A program made the translations under genes and the position numbers. From the NCBI RefSeq assembly GCF_900103695.1, contig NZ_FNHF01000007.1:1-64000 (forward strand): 64,000 nt of DNA, written 5' to 3'. This document shows positions 44,990-54,610 of the stretch, one piece after another (the first letter of the stretch is position 1; the number at the start of each line of letters is the position of its first letter). The notes below the pieces were generated by a model, which saw only the letters and a program-made list of their open reading frames with translations, did not search any database and was not told the origin of the DNA. Origin of the DNA: Sediminibacillus halophilus. Its GTDB lineage: Bacteria; Bacillota; Bacilli; Bacillales; Amphibacillaceae.

Positions 44990-45557
44990 GGCGGAAATCG
45001 TAATTAGTGCAGTATCAAAAAAGCAATATCCAGGCGATATGCTACCAGAAATAGCATTGGCGGGCAGGTCAAACGTTGGCAAGTCTTCTTTTATCAACAA
45101 AATGATTAACCGTAAGAACCTTGCCAGGACCTCCTCCAAGCCGGGGAAAACCCAGACATTGAATTTTTATAAAATTAATCAGAGTTTTTACTTCGTGGAT
45201 GTGCCCGGTTATGGCTATGCCAAAGTTTCCAAGAAGGAACGGGAAAAATGGGGCAAGATGATGGAAGAATATTTTATGCAGCGGGAAAATCTGAAAGCTG
45301 CCGTTCTTATAGTAGATATCAGGCATCAACCAACAGAAGACGATATCATGATGTATGACTTTTTGAAGCATTTCGATCTTCCTGTCATCGTAGTCGCTAC
45401 GAAGTTGGACAAGATTTCGAAAACCAAAAGGGCAGCACATCTGCAAAGAGTTATTAAAACACTGCAGGCTGACGCCGAGGATATCGTCCTTCCTTTTTCC
45501 GCAGAAACGGCAGAGGGAAAAGAAGAAGCTTGGAAAGTGTTACAAAGTTTTTTGTAA
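44976..45557 (+). CDS. ysxC: Ribosome biogenesis GTPase YsxC/EngB
   Basis: 193 residues of the TrmE-Era-EngA-EngB family. G-motifs are [12 protein letters not shown] (about 30-41), the switch [12 protein letters not shown] (about 55-66), DVPGYGYAK (about 74-82), TKLDKI (about 142-147) and the C-terminal [10 protein letters not shown] (about 174-183). It is needed for late 50S assembly in Bacillus. GGAGG lies upstream; the ATG overlaps the lonA end by 14 bases, so the genes are co-translated. Confidence 0.96.
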   Translation: MKVTEAEIVISAVSKKQYPGDMLPEIALAGRSNVGKSSFINKMINRKNLARTSSKPGKTQTLNFYKINQSFYFVDVPGYGYAKVSKKEREKWGKMMEEYFMQRENLKAAVLIVDIRHQPTEDDIMMYDFLKHFDLPVIVVATKLDKISKTKRAAHLQRVIKTLQADAEDIVLPFSAETAEGKEEAWKVLQSFL

Positions 45558-45768
45558 GAAATACGCTTACCCGTCTTACTGCCTAGCTTCGCAGCAGGAT
45601 ACTGCGCCCTCCCAGGGTGCAAGGAAGTTTATGCAGGATATATATGCTTGAAGCTTATCCTACGGATGGTCGAGTATTTTGCCGATTCGAAATCAAGCAT
45701 CCAGTATATTGGTAAAAATTTACTTGCTGTAATGGAAATAACTATGTACGTGAACAGAGTTTGTAACA

Positions 45769-45805
45769 AAAAAGCGGAAGCAGCTTTAAACTGCTTCCGC
45801 TTTTT
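45769..45805. terminator. Bidirectional terminator between ysxC and ysxD
   Basis: AAAAAGCGGAAGCAG (45769-45783), loop CTTTAAA, and the exact complement (45791-45805). Both strands end in a T run, which suits the converging genes ysxC and ysxD. The 200 bases between ysxC and this hairpin hold no gene. Confidence 0.92.
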
Positions 45806-45811
45806 GTTATA

Positions 45812-46294
45812 CTACTTTTTTCGGTAAACAAGGTAACCACCGACAGCAATCAAGAGGAGGGGCCAAAAGCTTTCCAGCAAAGAAGCCGTTTCGTTTATCC
45901 AGCTGAACCAGCCGGGTTTGTTAACCGAATAGATCGCGAACAAAGCAATTCCCAGTAATAGCAGTCCGGGAAGCAATCCGGTTTTTGTTTTTTGAAACCG
46001 AATAAGAAATGCAATGCCAATAATTAATGGGTAAACACCCCAATGATCAATCCAGAACCCATAATGATGCAAACCGAAAAAGTGTAGACCCAAACCAAGT
46101 AGAAGGGTACCCGGGAATAAATTTTTGTACTCCTTGGAAAAGTAACTATGAAACAGGAAGACAATACCGATAATCATTAACAACGTTGGCCAGGAATAAA
46201 AATCGGTGAAAAAGGGTATCTGGAACTGTTGGAGAAAAAAGTAGCAGCCGATACCGATCAATAAAAATCCGGTAAAAATGTTTTGTTTCTTCAC
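45812..46294 (-). CDS. ysxD: LiaI/LiaF-like transmembrane protein (YsxD position)
   Basis: 160 residues with at least five hydrophobic segments in repeated Gly-rich units: IFTGFLLIGIGCYFFLQQ, WPTLLMIIGIVFLFHSYF, FPGTLLLGLGLHFFGLHHYG, VYPLIIGIAFLI and LLPGLLLLGIALFAIY. These fit the LiaI-LiaF-like transmembrane region (DUF5668 type). Size, strand and position between ysxC and hemA match B. subtilis YsxD, hence the symbol; sequence identity was not tested. The role is unknown. GGAGGA lies 7 bases before the start. Confidence 0.75.
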   Translation of the reverse strand: MKKQNIFTGFLLIGIGCYFFLQQFQIPFFTDFYSWPTLLMIIGIVFLFHSYFSKEYKNLFPGTLLLGLGLHFFGLHHYGFWIDHWGVYPLIIGIAFLIRFQKTKTGLLPGLLLLGIALFAIYSVNKPGWFSWINETASLLESFWPLLLIAVGGYLVYRKK

Positions 46295-46311
46295 AAGGGT
46301 TCCTCCGTAAA

Positions 46312-46326
46312 TTATAATAATTATTA
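46312..46326. promoter_or_regulatory. Candidate PerR box upstream of hemA
   Basis: TTATAATAATTATTA differs from the PerR consensus TTATAATNATTATAA at one position. It precedes a possible promoter TTGCTT (46342-46347)-17-TAAAGT (46365-46370). PerR controls hemA in B. subtilis. The region is AT-rich, so chance resemblance is possible; it also overlaps the ysxD upstream region. Confidence 0.4.
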
Positions 46327-46454
46327 AATAGTATTAATTAGTTGCTTATGTACTGGGTATATGGTAAAGTACAAAAGGATTGAAAAACAGCAGGGTACAA
46401 TTACGTACTGATATTATCCTAACATATAGTTTCAATATCTGTTCACAAATTTTA

Positions 46455-46483
46455 TTAGTCGCTGGTACCATGCGTGTTATAAT
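46455..46483 (+). promoter_or_regulatory. Candidate hemA promoter
   Basis: TGT-TATAAT extended -10 (46478-46483), with a weak TTAGTC at 46455-46460. It lies 118 bases before the hemA start. Confidence 0.5.
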
Positions 46484-46600
46484 GAAAGATGGACTTATAC
46501 TAATTAGAAAAGCAAAAGGCACTGGCCAGCGGCATGAATACCGCATGTGGCTGCATCCGGCTGCGACAGTTTTTATACGTAATATTGGGGGTAGAATAAA

Positions 46601-47971
46601 GTGCATATTTTAGTTGTCGGAATAAACTACAGAACAGCCCCTGTGGAAGTTAGGGAAAAACTCACTTTTGAAAATCAAGATGTTTCACAAGCAATGAAGT
46701 CTTTGAATCAACAAAAAAGCGTTCTGGAAAATGTGATTATTTCCACATGCAACCGGACAGAGATTTATGCGGTGGTTGATCAACTTCATACAGGACGCTA
46801 TTATATCAAGCAGTTCCTTGCAGAATGGTTTGACATGGACAAAGACTTCTTTTCTCCGCATCTGGCTATTTATGAAGCAGATGGAGCGATAGAACACTTG
46901 TTCAAAGTGACGAGCGGTCTTGATTCCATGGTTCTGGGAGAAACCCAGATTCTCGGTCAAATGAAGCAGGCATTTCTTTTGGCGCAAGAATCTGGAACAA
47001 CCGGCACCATTTATAATGAACTTTTCAAACAAGCTGTTACACTGGCAAAGCGTGCTCACAAGGAAACAGAAATCGGTGATCACGCGGTATCCGTCAGTTA
47101 TGCGGCCGTAGAGCTTGCCAAGAAGATATTTGGTGATTTGTTGAACAAGCATGTCGTCATTCTTGGTGCTGGAAAAATGGGGGAACTGGCAGCAAAAAAT
47201 TTGCAGGGATCGGGTGTGGAAAAAGTGACGGTCATCAACCGCACGCTATCAAAGGCAGAAGCGCTTGCTGAGCAATTCTCCGGACAGGCACGTACATCCG
47301 ATAGCCTTCCAGAAGTGCTGAAGGATGCAGATATACTGATCAGTTCTACCGGAGCAAACAATTATGTGTTGGACAAAGATTTGTTGGCACCAGTACACAA
47401 GCTGAGGAAGGGACGTCCCCTTTTTCTAGTCGATATTGCTGTGCCACGAGATATTGATCCGGTTCTTGGCGATCTTGACAGTGTGTTTTTATATGACATC
47501 GATGATTTGCAAGGAATTGTGGATGCTAACCTGGAAACAAGGAAGCAAGCCGCAGAGGCAATTGAATTGATGATAGAAGAAGAAATTGTTGTATTTAAGG
47601 AATGGCTTCAGACTAAGGGTGTGGTTCCAGTCATTTCTGCTTTGAGGGAAAAAGCGTTATCCATCCAGGCGGAAACCATGAAAAGCATTGAGCGTAAAAT
47701 GCCGGATTTATCCGATCGCGAACGCAAGGTGCTGAACAAACATACGAAAAGTATCATCAATCAGATGCTGAAACAGCCGATTTTGCAAGCGAAAGAAATG
47801 GCAGGGAAGCCACAAGCGGAAGAATCCCTGCAAATGTTCATGCAAATTTTCGGTATTGAAGAGATGGTTCAAGAGGAATTGAACAAACAGTCCGGCGGCA
47901 AAGTCTTCAGCTTTGATCAAGGCTCAAAGGTGTCGCAAACGGTTGCTGTGCAAAAAGCTTCGACGAATTGA
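46601..47971 (+). CDS. hemA: Glutamyl-tRNA reductase
   Basis: 456 residues from GTG at 46601 with GGGGGT upstream. The N-terminal catalytic domain has [11 protein letters not shown] with the nucleophile Cys50 and [13 protein letters not shown] (about 111-123). The NADPH-binding domain has [17 protein letters not shown] (about 181-197) and [11 protein letters not shown], and the C-terminal helical dimerisation domain starts near 315. It converts Glu-tRNA to glutamate-1-semialdehyde, the first step of the C5 haem pathway. It heads hemAXCDBL. Confidence 0.96.
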   Translation: MHILVVGINYRTAPVEVREKLTFENQDVSQAMKSLNQQKSVLENVIISTCNRTEIYAVVDQLHTGRYYIKQFLAEWFDMDKDFFSPHLAIYEADGAIEHLFKVTSGLDSMVLGETQILGQMKQAFLLAQESGTTGTIYNELFKQAVTLAKRAHKETEIGDHAVSVSYAAVELAKKIFGDLLNKHVVILGAGKMGELAAKNLQGSGVEKVTVINRTLSKAEALAEQFSGQARTSDSLPEVLKDADILISSTGANNYVLDKDLLAPVHKLRKGRPLFLVDIAVPRDIDPVLGDLDSVFLYDIDDLQGIVDANLETRKQAAEAIELMIEEEIVVFKEWLQTKGVVPVISALREKALSIQAETMKSIERKMPDLSDRERKVLNKHTKSIINQMLKQPILQAKEMAGKPQAEESLQMFMQIFGIEEMVQEELNKQSGGKVFSFDQGSKVSQTVAVQKASTN

Positions 47972-48030
47972 AACCAGTTAACCCCCGAAAAAGTGGGCTG
48001 TAATGCTATACAAATGAGAGGATTTCCCAT

Positions 48031-48849
48031 ATGCTGGAAATGAAGTGGCTTTATGAACTGATTCTTGTCATATACGGCGCTAGTGTGATGGGATACTTTA
48101 TCGATTTTATTCAATACAACCGGAAGGCCAATCGGATTGCCTTCTGGTTGCTTAGTTTGGTGTGGGTTTTACAAACCTTGTTCCTAATTTATCAGCTGTT
48201 GCTTGAAGACAGCTTTCCGGTACTCAACATTTATGATGGGCTTTATTTTTATGCCTGGATACTCGTTACATTTTCTCTGTTGATCAACCGCTTTTTTCGA
48301 GTGGATTTGATAGTTTTTTTTACGAATCTGCTAGGTTTTTTCATTATGCTTCTCCATGTAGGGGCTAGTGCTCAAAATCTGGGAACAGAACGGGGAGTCC
48401 ACCTTGTTAGTGAGTTGTTAATTGCCCATATCAGCCTAGCGCTATTATCCTATGGTTTTTTTACCGTTTCCTTTTTATTTTCAATTATGTACCTATTGCA
48501 ATACCGTTTGCTGAAGGAAAAAAAAGGGTACAAATGGCTTCGTCGCTTCGGTGGGCTCGACCGGCTTGATACCTTGTCATTCCAAACGGTGACGGTAGGG
48601 GTTCCTACTCTTATGATCTCCATCATCCTGGGTATCGTTTGGGCGTATTCCTCGGGTGCGGAGTTTTATTGGAATGACTTTAAAACAATGGGCTCTATGT
48701 TCGTTTTGATTGTCTATATGGTCCACTTGATATTACGATTGGTGAAAGGGTATCAAGGCAGGACAATTGCTTTGTATAATACAGGGGCATTTTTGTTTCT
48801 GTTGATAAATTTCTTTTTATTCAGCATGCTGTCTAATTTTCACTTTTGA
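48031..48849 (+). CDS. hemX: HemX membrane protein
   Basis: 272 residues, eight predicted membrane spans, of the cytochrome c assembly (CcsA/ResC-like) superfamily. The region around ILHVGASAQNLGTER and HLVSELLIAHISLALLSYGFF (about 114-155) and the later VPTLMISIILGIVWAYSSG are characteristic. In B. subtilis HemX lowers HemA protein levels; it is not a pathway enzyme. GAGAGGA precedes the ATG, 59 bases after hemA. Confidence 0.9.
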   Translation: MLEMKWLYELILVIYGASVMGYFIDFIQYNRKANRIAFWLLSLVWVLQTLFLIYQLLLEDSFPVLNIYDGLYFYAWILVTFSLLINRFFRVDLIVFFTNLLGFFIMLLHVGASAQNLGTERGVHLVSELLIAHISLALLSYGFFTVSFLFSIMYLLQYRLLKEKKGYKWLRRFGGLDRLDTLSFQTVTVGVPTLMISIILGIVWAYSSGAEFYWNDFKTMGSMFVLIVYMVHLILRLVKGYQGRTIALYNTGAFLFLLINFFLFSMLSNFHF

Positions 48850-48908
48850 AAAGGTAGACCTGCTTTAGAATAAAATTGCTCTATTTTCATGATGTCAGGA
48901 GGATAACA

Positions 48909-49838
48909 ATGCGCAAAATCGTAATCGGTTCCCGGAAAAGTAACCTGGCTTTGACCCAAACAGAATGGGTGATTGACCAATTGAAAAAAGCAGGGGTGCC
49001 ATATGAGTTCGAAATCAAGAAAATTATGACCAAAGGGGATAAAATCCTTGATGTCACTCTTTCAAAAGTGGGCGGGAAGGGATTATTCGTCAAAGAAATA
49101 GAACAGGCGATGTTTGATAAGGAAATCGACATGGCTGTTCACAGTATGAAGGACATGCCTTCTCAACTACCTGAAGGACTTGTCATTTCTTCCATCCCGG
49201 TTCGTGAGGATCACCGTGATGCCTTTGTTTCCAATGACAAAGTATCTTTGACAGATCTTCCGGAAGGAGCGGTAGTCGGTACTAGCAGTTTGCGCAGGGC
49301 GGCGCAAGTACTGGCAGCCAGACCGGATGTCGAAATAAAGTCTATTCGCGGTAATATTGAAACCCGTCTTCGGAAGATGAAAGAAGAAGACTACGATGCC
49401 ATTGTTCTGGCTGCTGCCGGGCTGATTCGTATGGGATGGGGAGAAGATATCGTAACCGAATTTCTTGATCCGGATCTTTGTGTTCCGGCCGTTGGGCAGG
49501 GAGCATTGGCTATTGAATGCAGAGAGGATGACCAGGAGCTGCGTGAACTGCTTCAGAAAATAAATGATCAGTACACGGCTCATACTGTCTCGGCTGAACG
49601 TACTTTCTTGCATTTGTTGGAAGGTGGGTGCCAAATTCCGATAGCAGGTTATGCTCATATGGAAGAAGACGAGGTTAACCTGACTGCACTTGTTGCCACT
49701 TCAGATGGAAAAACGGTTTTAAAGGAAGTCGTCAAAGGCAAAGATCCCGTGGAAGTCGGCAAAGAAGCTGCTGAGCGGATGAAGGCACGAGGAGCTCAGA
49801 AAATTGTCGATGACGCCAAAGAGGAGCTTGACCAATAA
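48909..49838 (+). CDS. hemC: Porphobilinogen deaminase (hydroxymethylbilane synthase)
   Basis: 309 residues. It polymerises four porphobilinogens. Motifs are [16 protein letters not shown] (about 5-20), [11 protein letters not shown] (about 79-89), [20 protein letters not shown] (about 129-148), [11 protein letters not shown] and the dipyrromethane-cofactor cysteine in [14 protein letters not shown] (about 236-249). AGGAGG lies before the ATG at 48909; upstream in-frame ATG at 48876 has no site. Its stop overlaps the hemD start by one base (TAATG). Confidence 0.96.
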   Translation: MRKIVIGSRKSNLALTQTEWVIDQLKKAGVPYEFEIKKIMTKGDKILDVTLSKVGGKGLFVKEIEQAMFDKEIDMAVHSMKDMPSQLPEGLVISSIPVREDHRDAFVSNDKVSLTDLPEGAVVGTSSLRRAAQVLAARPDVEIKSIRGNIETRLRKMKEEDYDAIVLAAAGLIRMGWGEDIVTEFLDPDLCVPAVGQGALAIECREDDQELRELLQKINDQYTAHTVSAERTFLHLLEGGCQIPIAGYAHMEEDEVNLTALVATSDGKTVLKEVVKGKDPVEVGKEAAERMKARGAQKIVDDAKEELDQ

Positions 49839-50629
49839 TGGGCAAGCCTCTTACAGGCAAAAAAATTTTAATCACCCGCAGTGAACATCAGGCGGAGGAT
49901 TTCGCAAGGAAATTAGAAGAAGCGGAAGCAGTTCCAATAATTGTTCCGCTTCTTCGCTTGCAAAAAAGGGAAGCACAATCGAGCAAACAAATCCTCTCCA
50001 AACTTCACGAATTTACATGGGTGTTTTTCACAAGTGCCAATGGCGTGAAGTTTTTTTTCGAGCAATTGAGAGACTGCGGTCTTAATGGGGAGCAGTTGGA
50101 CAAAAACAGGGTGGCGGCAGTCGGCAGAAAAACTAGACAGGCTTTACATAAACATGGTTTATCCGTCGATTTTATTCCGGAAAAGTATTCTGGGAAGCGC
50201 ATGGCCATCGAATTCATGAAGAAGTATCCTGATCCGGGTCCGGTTTTGCTTGTATGTGGTGGCTTGGCGAGACAGGATATTCCTCAACAGCTAGAACGGC
50301 AGCAGGTTTATTTTCAGAAAGCAGTGGTTTATGATACGCTGATAAATACAGTAGCCCGTGATAATCTTTTGTCTTTCATTAGAGAGGGAAAACTGGACGT
50401 CTACACATTTACCAGCCCCTCGACAGTCAAAGCGTTTATGAATTTAACGTCAGATGAACCGGAATTACAAGAAAAAGTTGTTTCAGAAGCGTTGACCGTA
50501 TGCATCGGACCGACTACTAAAGAAGCTGCTGTAAAACAAGGGTTTACAAATATTCTTGTACCGCAAGACTACACGCTTGACGGTATGATTGAACAGCTTG
50601 CCAGGTATTTTGATACAGAAAGGGACTAG
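49838..50629 (+). CDS. hemD: Uroporphyrinogen-III synthase
   Basis: 263 residues. HemD is poorly conserved, but the LTGKKILITRSEHQAEDFARKLEEAEA start (5-31), FTSANGVKFFFEQL (about 64-77), AAVGRKTRQALHKHGL (near 88-104), TFTSPSTVKAFMNLT (about 189-203) and CIGPTTKEAAVKQGF (about 222-236) mark the two-domain fold. It cyclises hydroxymethylbilane with D-ring inversion. It is translationally coupled to hemC through a one-base overlap. Confidence 0.92.
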   Translation: MGKPLTGKKILITRSEHQAEDFARKLEEAEAVPIIVPLLRLQKREAQSSKQILSKLHEFTWVFFTSANGVKFFFEQLRDCGLNGEQLDKNRVAAVGRKTRQALHKHGLSVDFIPEKYSGKRMAIEFMKKYPDPGPVLLVCGGLARQDIPQQLERQQVYFQKAVVYDTLINTVARDNLLSFIREGKLDVYTFTSPSTVKAFMNLTSDEPELQEKVVSEALTVCIGPTTKEAAVKQGFTNILVPQDYTLDGMIEQLARYFDTERD

Positions 50630-51613
50630 GTGAACGATATGAACGAGTTTAAAAGACATCGACGATTAAGAACATCAGCAGCCATGCGGGCGTTGGTCAG
50701 GGAAACACAGTTGTCGACTGACGATTTGATTTATCCGATATTTGTGATAGAAGGGGAAAGCATTAGACGGGAAGTTCCATCGATGCCTGGAGTATATCAG
50801 GTTTCGCTCGACAATCTCTCTGAAGAGATGGACAAGCTTGTCGAACTGGGCATTCGTTCCGTCTTGTTGTTCGGAATTCCAAAGGAGAAGGATGAGCAGG
50901 GAACCCAGGCTTACTGTGAAACAGGTATAGTTCAACAAGCATTGAGAAAAATCAAACAAGAATTTCCGCAGTTGATTACCATTGCGGATACTTGTCTCTG
51001 TGAATACACATCCCACGGCCATTGCGGAGTCATTCATGATGGGGACGTAGATAACGACGCTTCTCTTCCACTCCATGTCGAAACAGCCATCAGCCAGGCC
51101 AAAGCGGGAGCGGATATCATTGCTCCCTCTAATATGATGGACGGATTTGTTGCTGCTATCAGAGAAGGGTTGGATAATGCCGGGTTTAAACACATTCCGA
51201 TTATGTCGTACGCAGTTAAATATGCATCGGCTTACTATGGTCCATTTCGTGATGCAGCGGACAGTACACCGCAATTCGGCGACAGAAAGACATACCAGAT
51301 GGATCCATCCAACAGAATGGAGGCTTTTCGAGAAGCGGCTTCCGACATGGAAGAAGGTGCGGATTTCCTTATTGTCAAGCCAGCGATGTCTTACTTGGAC
51401 ATCATGAGGGAAGTCAAAGACCGTTTTAATGCACCGTTGGTCGCTTATAACGTAAGTGGAGAATATTCAATGGTGAAGGCAGCAGCGCAAAATGGCTGGA
51501 TCAATGAGCGGGAATTGGTGATGGAAAAACTGACTTCGATGAAACGCGCGGGTGCAGATTTAATCGTCACCTATTTTGCTAAAGATGTAGCAAAATGGTT
51601 AAAAGAAGAATAA
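50630..51613 (+). CDS. hemB: Delta-aminolevulinic acid dehydratase (porphobilinogen synthase)
   Basis: 327 residues. [18 protein letters not shown] (about 9-26), the metal-site cysteines in [15 protein letters not shown] (about 120-134), [20 protein letters not shown] (about 190-209, first active-site Lys) and [13 protein letters not shown] (about 247-259, Schiff-base Lys) are present. The Cys cluster indicates a zinc-type enzyme. The GTG directly follows the hemD stop; an ATG three codons later (50639) is equally possible. Confidence 0.96.
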   Translation: MNDMNEFKRHRRLRTSAAMRALVRETQLSTDDLIYPIFVIEGESIRREVPSMPGVYQVSLDNLSEEMDKLVELGIRSVLLFGIPKEKDEQGTQAYCETGIVQQALRKIKQEFPQLITIADTCLCEYTSHGHCGVIHDGDVDNDASLPLHVETAISQAKAGADIIAPSNMMDGFVAAIREGLDNAGFKHIPIMSYAVKYASAYYGPFRDAADSTPQFGDRKTYQMDPSNRMEAFREAASDMEEGADFLIVKPAMSYLDIMREVKDRFNAPLVAYNVSGEYSMVKAAAQNGWINERELVMEKLTSMKRAGADLIVTYFAKDVAKWLKEE

Positions 51614-51632
51614 TCGTTGGAGGTAGTGGATA

Positions 51633-52928
51633 ATGGCTAATTATGATCGTTCTAAGCATGCTTATCAGGAAGCGGTGGATTTGATGCCCGGAGGGGTTAA
51701 CTCACCTGTCAGAGCCTTTAAATCAGTAGGAATGAATCCATTATTTATGGAACGAGGGAAAGGCTCGAAGATATGGGACATCGATGGCAATGAATATATC
51801 GACTATGTCCTAAGCTGGGGACCGTTGATTTTAGGACATGCCAATGAAAGGGTGGTCAATCGGTTAAAGGAAGTGACCGAGCTCGGTACCAGCTTTGGTG
51901 CTCCGACCGAGATCGAAAACAAGCTGGCACAATTGGTAATTGATCGGGTACCTTCGATTGAGATGGTTCGGATGGTCAACTCTGGAACCGAAGCGACCAT
52001 GAGTGCATTGCGACTTGCACGCGGTTATACCGGAAGGGACAAGATTTTAAAATTTGAAGGCAATTACCACGGTCACGGTGACTCGCTGTTAATCAAGGCC
52101 GGTTCCGGTGTTGCTACGCTAGGTCTTCCGGATAGCCCGGGAGTGCCAGAGTCGATTGCTCAAAACACAATCACTGTTCCATACAATGACACTGAAAGCG
52201 TCCGCTACGTTTTTGAACAATTTGGTGATGACCTGGCGGCCGTCATTGTGGAACCAGTATCCGGAAACATGGGGGTTGTTCCGCCGCAAGGGGACTTTTT
52301 ACAAGACTTGCGTCAATTGACAGAAGATAATGGTACACTGCTCATATTTGACGAAGTTATGACAGGATTCCGTGTCGGTTTTAACAGTGCGCAAGGTCAT
52401 TTCGGTGTAACGCCAGATTTGACTTGTCTCGGAAAAGTAATCGGCGGCGGATTGCCGGTAGGTGCTTACGGTGGTAAACGTGAAATTATGGAGCGTGTTG
52501 CACCGACAGGCGATATTTATCAGGCTGGTACTCTATCTGGCAATCCGTTGGCAATGACGGCTGGATATGAAACGTTAAGTCTTATGGATCAAGCTGCCTA
52601 CAATCAGATCAGCGATACGGTAGACAAACTTATCGAAGGATATAAGCAGGCATCTGAAGATTATGGTGTGCCGATTTGTGTCAACCGTGCAGGATCTATG
52701 GTTGGAATCTTTTTCACTAAAGCCGATGTCATTAATTACGAAACAGCTAAATCGGCAAACCTTGATCACTTCGCAAGTTATTATCGTTCGATGGCGGAAC
52801 AAGGCATTTTCCTGCCACCGTCTCAATTCGAAGGAATATTCTTGTCAGTAGCCCATACGGACGAGGACATAGAAAAGACAATCCAGGCAGCCAGAAACGC
52901 ATTTGAAAAAATCAGCAAAAATCAATAA
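51633..52928 (+). CDS. hemL: Glutamate-1-semialdehyde 2,1-aminomutase
   Basis: 431 residues, a class III aminotransferase-fold PLP enzyme. Motifs are [16 protein letters not shown] (about 18-33), [21 protein letters not shown] (about 117-137), [13 protein letters not shown] (near 243) and the PLP lysine in [18 protein letters not shown] (about 267-284). It makes 5-aminolevulinate and ends hemAXCDBL; a terminator follows. GGAGGT precedes the ATG. Confidence 0.96.
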   Translation: MANYDRSKHAYQEAVDLMPGGVNSPVRAFKSVGMNPLFMERGKGSKIWDIDGNEYIDYVLSWGPLILGHANERVVNRLKEVTELGTSFGAPTEIENKLAQLVIDRVPSIEMVRMVNSGTEATMSALRLARGYTGRDKILKFEGNYHGHGDSLLIKAGSGVATLGLPDSPGVPESIAQNTITVPYNDTESVRYVFEQFGDDLAAVIVEPVSGNMGVVPPQGDFLQDLRQLTEDNGTLLIFDEVMTGFRVGFNSAQGHFGVTPDLTCLGKVIGGGLPVGAYGGKREIMERVAPTGDIYQAGTLSGNPLAMTAGYETLSLMDQAAYNQISDTVDKLIEGYKQASEDYGVPICVNRAGSMVGIFFTKADVINYETAKSANLDHFASYYRSMAEQGIFLPPSQFEGIFLSVAHTDEDIEKTIQAARNAFEKISKNQ

Positions 52929-52934
52929 AAATAC

Positions 52935-52969
52935 AAGCATCCTGCCCCTTCGCAGGATGCTTTTTTTGT
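52935..52969 (+). terminator. Terminator of the hem operon
   Basis: AAGCATCCTGC (52935-52945), CCCTTC loop, GCAGGATGCTT (52952-52962), followed by a T run. Confidence 0.92.
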
Positions 52970-52984
52970 GGAAACGCCGGATTC

Positions 52985-53165
52985 GGGGGTCAGTCCCCGT
53001 ATATCCTCTAATCTTGTTACAAGATTAGAGAGGGACAGACCTATTTCGTTGGGATTACTGAATTCAAGGCTTTTAGAATGATAAGTGGTGGAAATCCCCC
53101 CTTTTGGGGGACAGTCCCCACAGCATCATCTGGACCCGCTTTTGCATGGATAGGGACTGACCCCC
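52985..53165. repeat. 181-base palindromic element bounded by 13-base inverted repeats
   Basis: GGGGGTCAGTCCC (52985-52997) and GGGACTGACCCCC (53153-53165) are exact inverted copies. Inside are an 11-pair stem CTCTAATCTTG/CAAGATTAGAG (about 53016-53040), CCCCCC-TTTT-GGGGG near 53097-53110 and GGGGACAGTCCCC near 53107-53119. There is no ORF. This looks like a MITE or REP-type element; related GGGACAGTCCC motifs are scattered in other Firmicutes by general knowledge. Confidence 0.75.
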
Positions 53166-53243
53166 ATCTGCTGCACCATAGTGCCTCTAGATCCATCGTT
53201 CAAATCGAATTCTAAGCTTCTCCTGCCTACCTAGCGGGTTTTG

Positions 53244-53272
53244 GCATAATTTCATGGCGAAGGTCATATATC
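53244..53272 (+). promoter_or_regulatory. Sigma-E-type promoter of spoVID
   Basis: GCATAAT (53244-53250), 14 bases, CATATATC (53265-53272) fits the mother-cell sigma-E pattern (GHATATT-N14-CATAYHNTA) with few mismatches. It lies 51 bases before the spoVID start. spoVID is sigma-E dependent in B. subtilis. Confidence 0.65.
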
Positions 53273-53323
53273 TTAAGGGAGAGAGTGTTCGAGGTTTATG
53301 GATCTTGAAGGGAGGAGTAAGTT

Positions 53324-54466
53324 TTGGCAGAAGGTGGTCAATCCGTGTTTACGTTTGATTTGAATGAATCTGTCTGGTTCAAAAAAGGACAGGAAGTTGA
53401 TGAAATGATGGGAATATCCCTGGATCCGGAAATTTCTATTCAAGAGATGGGTGATTTTGTATCGATCAGGGGTGTAATTGAGTTGAAAGGGGAGTACTTT
53501 CAGGTGAAGAGTCAGGGGCAATCTGATGAAGATGCTGACTCTTTCAGAGAGCATCCTTCCCATCGGCTGGTTGATCAAATAGAAGCTTATGAAGATGGTG
53601 TAAACGAGTTTTTTCACCATTTTCCAGTCGAAGTATCCATACCAAAATATCGAGTCCGTTCACTGGATGAGGTGAGGGTAGGAATTGAGTCGTTTGATTA
53701 TGAGTTGCCTGCATCCAACCAATTGAAATTAAATGCATCCTTGGCGATCCACGGCGTTACGGAGCAGCGGCAGGAAAGTACCCCCGAGATTGAAACAGAG
53801 ACTGACACGGCAGAGCAAGCGGAAGCAGAGGAAGAAGCAGAAGCAGAAGCTTTGCTGGAAGATACAGAATTTGAAACTGCAGAGGAAGCACGTGACACCA
53901 CGGTTCCTGATATACCAATATTGGAAGCAGTAAAAGAAGAGCCGGCAGTTGAAACAGAAGAGCAGGAAGTTTTCCGATTTGATGTAAAAGAAAAAGCGGA
54001 GAGCCCCGATGAGGGATACGAGCGCGTACAAGATGCTGTCGATCAAGATTCATTACGGAGCGAAAAGGAACAGGAAAAAGACAGATGGAAACAGAAAACC
54101 CAATCACTGGCAGAGTTCTTCGGTAAAGTGGAAGAAGTAGAGGAATCTGCTGAATCGAGCAATACAGAATATGAAAGCTACGATGGGAAATCCGATGAAG
54201 AGTATGAAGACGCCTTGGAATCGAGTGAGGAATCTTCAGAAGGAAGGGAAGGAGAAAAACCGGATACTCGCTATTTATTGAACATATTCGATAATAAAGA
54301 AGAACGGTATGCCCGGCTGAAAATGTGTATCGTACAGGAAAGCGATACGCTTGCTTCATTAGCAGAGAAGTACAAGGTTTCACCTCTTCATATTTCGAAA
54401 TCGAATCGTTTAGGTGACGATGATATAGAAGAAGGGCAAATTCTCTATATACCTGTTAAGAAGTGA
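53324..54466 (+). CDS. spoVID: Spore coat morphogenetic protein SpoVID
   Basis: 380 residues from TTG at 53324 (GGGAGGAG upstream; no ATG fits). The N-terminal domain (about 1-135, FTFDLNESVWFKKGQEVDEM) matches SpoVID. The middle (about 145-310) is a strongly acidic, Glu-rich, low-complexity linker; a C-terminal LysM domain (about 330-378, CIVQESDTLASLAEKYKVSP) can bind lipid II or glycan. SpoVID ties the coat to the spore surface and drives encasement with SafA. The linker is more acidic than in B. subtilis. Confidence 0.9.
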   Translation: MAEGGQSVFTFDLNESVWFKKGQEVDEMMGISLDPEISIQEMGDFVSIRGVIELKGEYFQVKSQGQSDEDADSFREHPSHRLVDQIEAYEDGVNEFFHHFPVEVSIPKYRVRSLDEVRVGIESFDYELPASNQLKLNASLAIHGVTEQRQESTPEIETETDTAEQAEAEEEAEAEALLEDTEFETAEEARDTTVPDIPILEAVKEEPAVETEEQEVFRFDVKEKAESPDEGYERVQDAVDQDSLRSEKEQEKDRWKQKTQSLAEFFGKVEEVEESAESSNTEYESYDGKSDEEYEDALESSEESSEGREGEKPDTRYLLNIFDNKEERYARLKMCIVQESDTLASLAEKYKVSPLHISKSNRLGDDDIEEGQILYIPVKK

Positions 54467-54477
54467 AGAGCTTATAA

Positions 54478-54516
54478 GAAAATCCCTTGCCAACCAGAAG
54501 CGGTCAAGGGATTTCT
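54478..54516 (+). terminator. Hairpin between spoVID and ysxE
   Basis: AAATCCCTTG (54480-54489) and CAAGGGATTT (54505-54514) form a perfect 10-pair stem whose right arm ends TTTCTT. It may end or attenuate the spoVID transcript before ysxE. Confidence 0.7.
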
Positions 54517-54610
54517 TACGTAACAAAAAATTCGACAGAAAGCTTTTAAAAAAAATCAATGACCGCGTCAAATCCAAATAAGGAATGGAGAGTTTTTAGG
54601 AGGGAGATCG

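Noticed and set aside
46380-46613. Plus-strand ORF of 77 codons before hemA
   Set aside because: No ribosome binding site, overlaps the hemA promoter and start; regarded as leader DNA.
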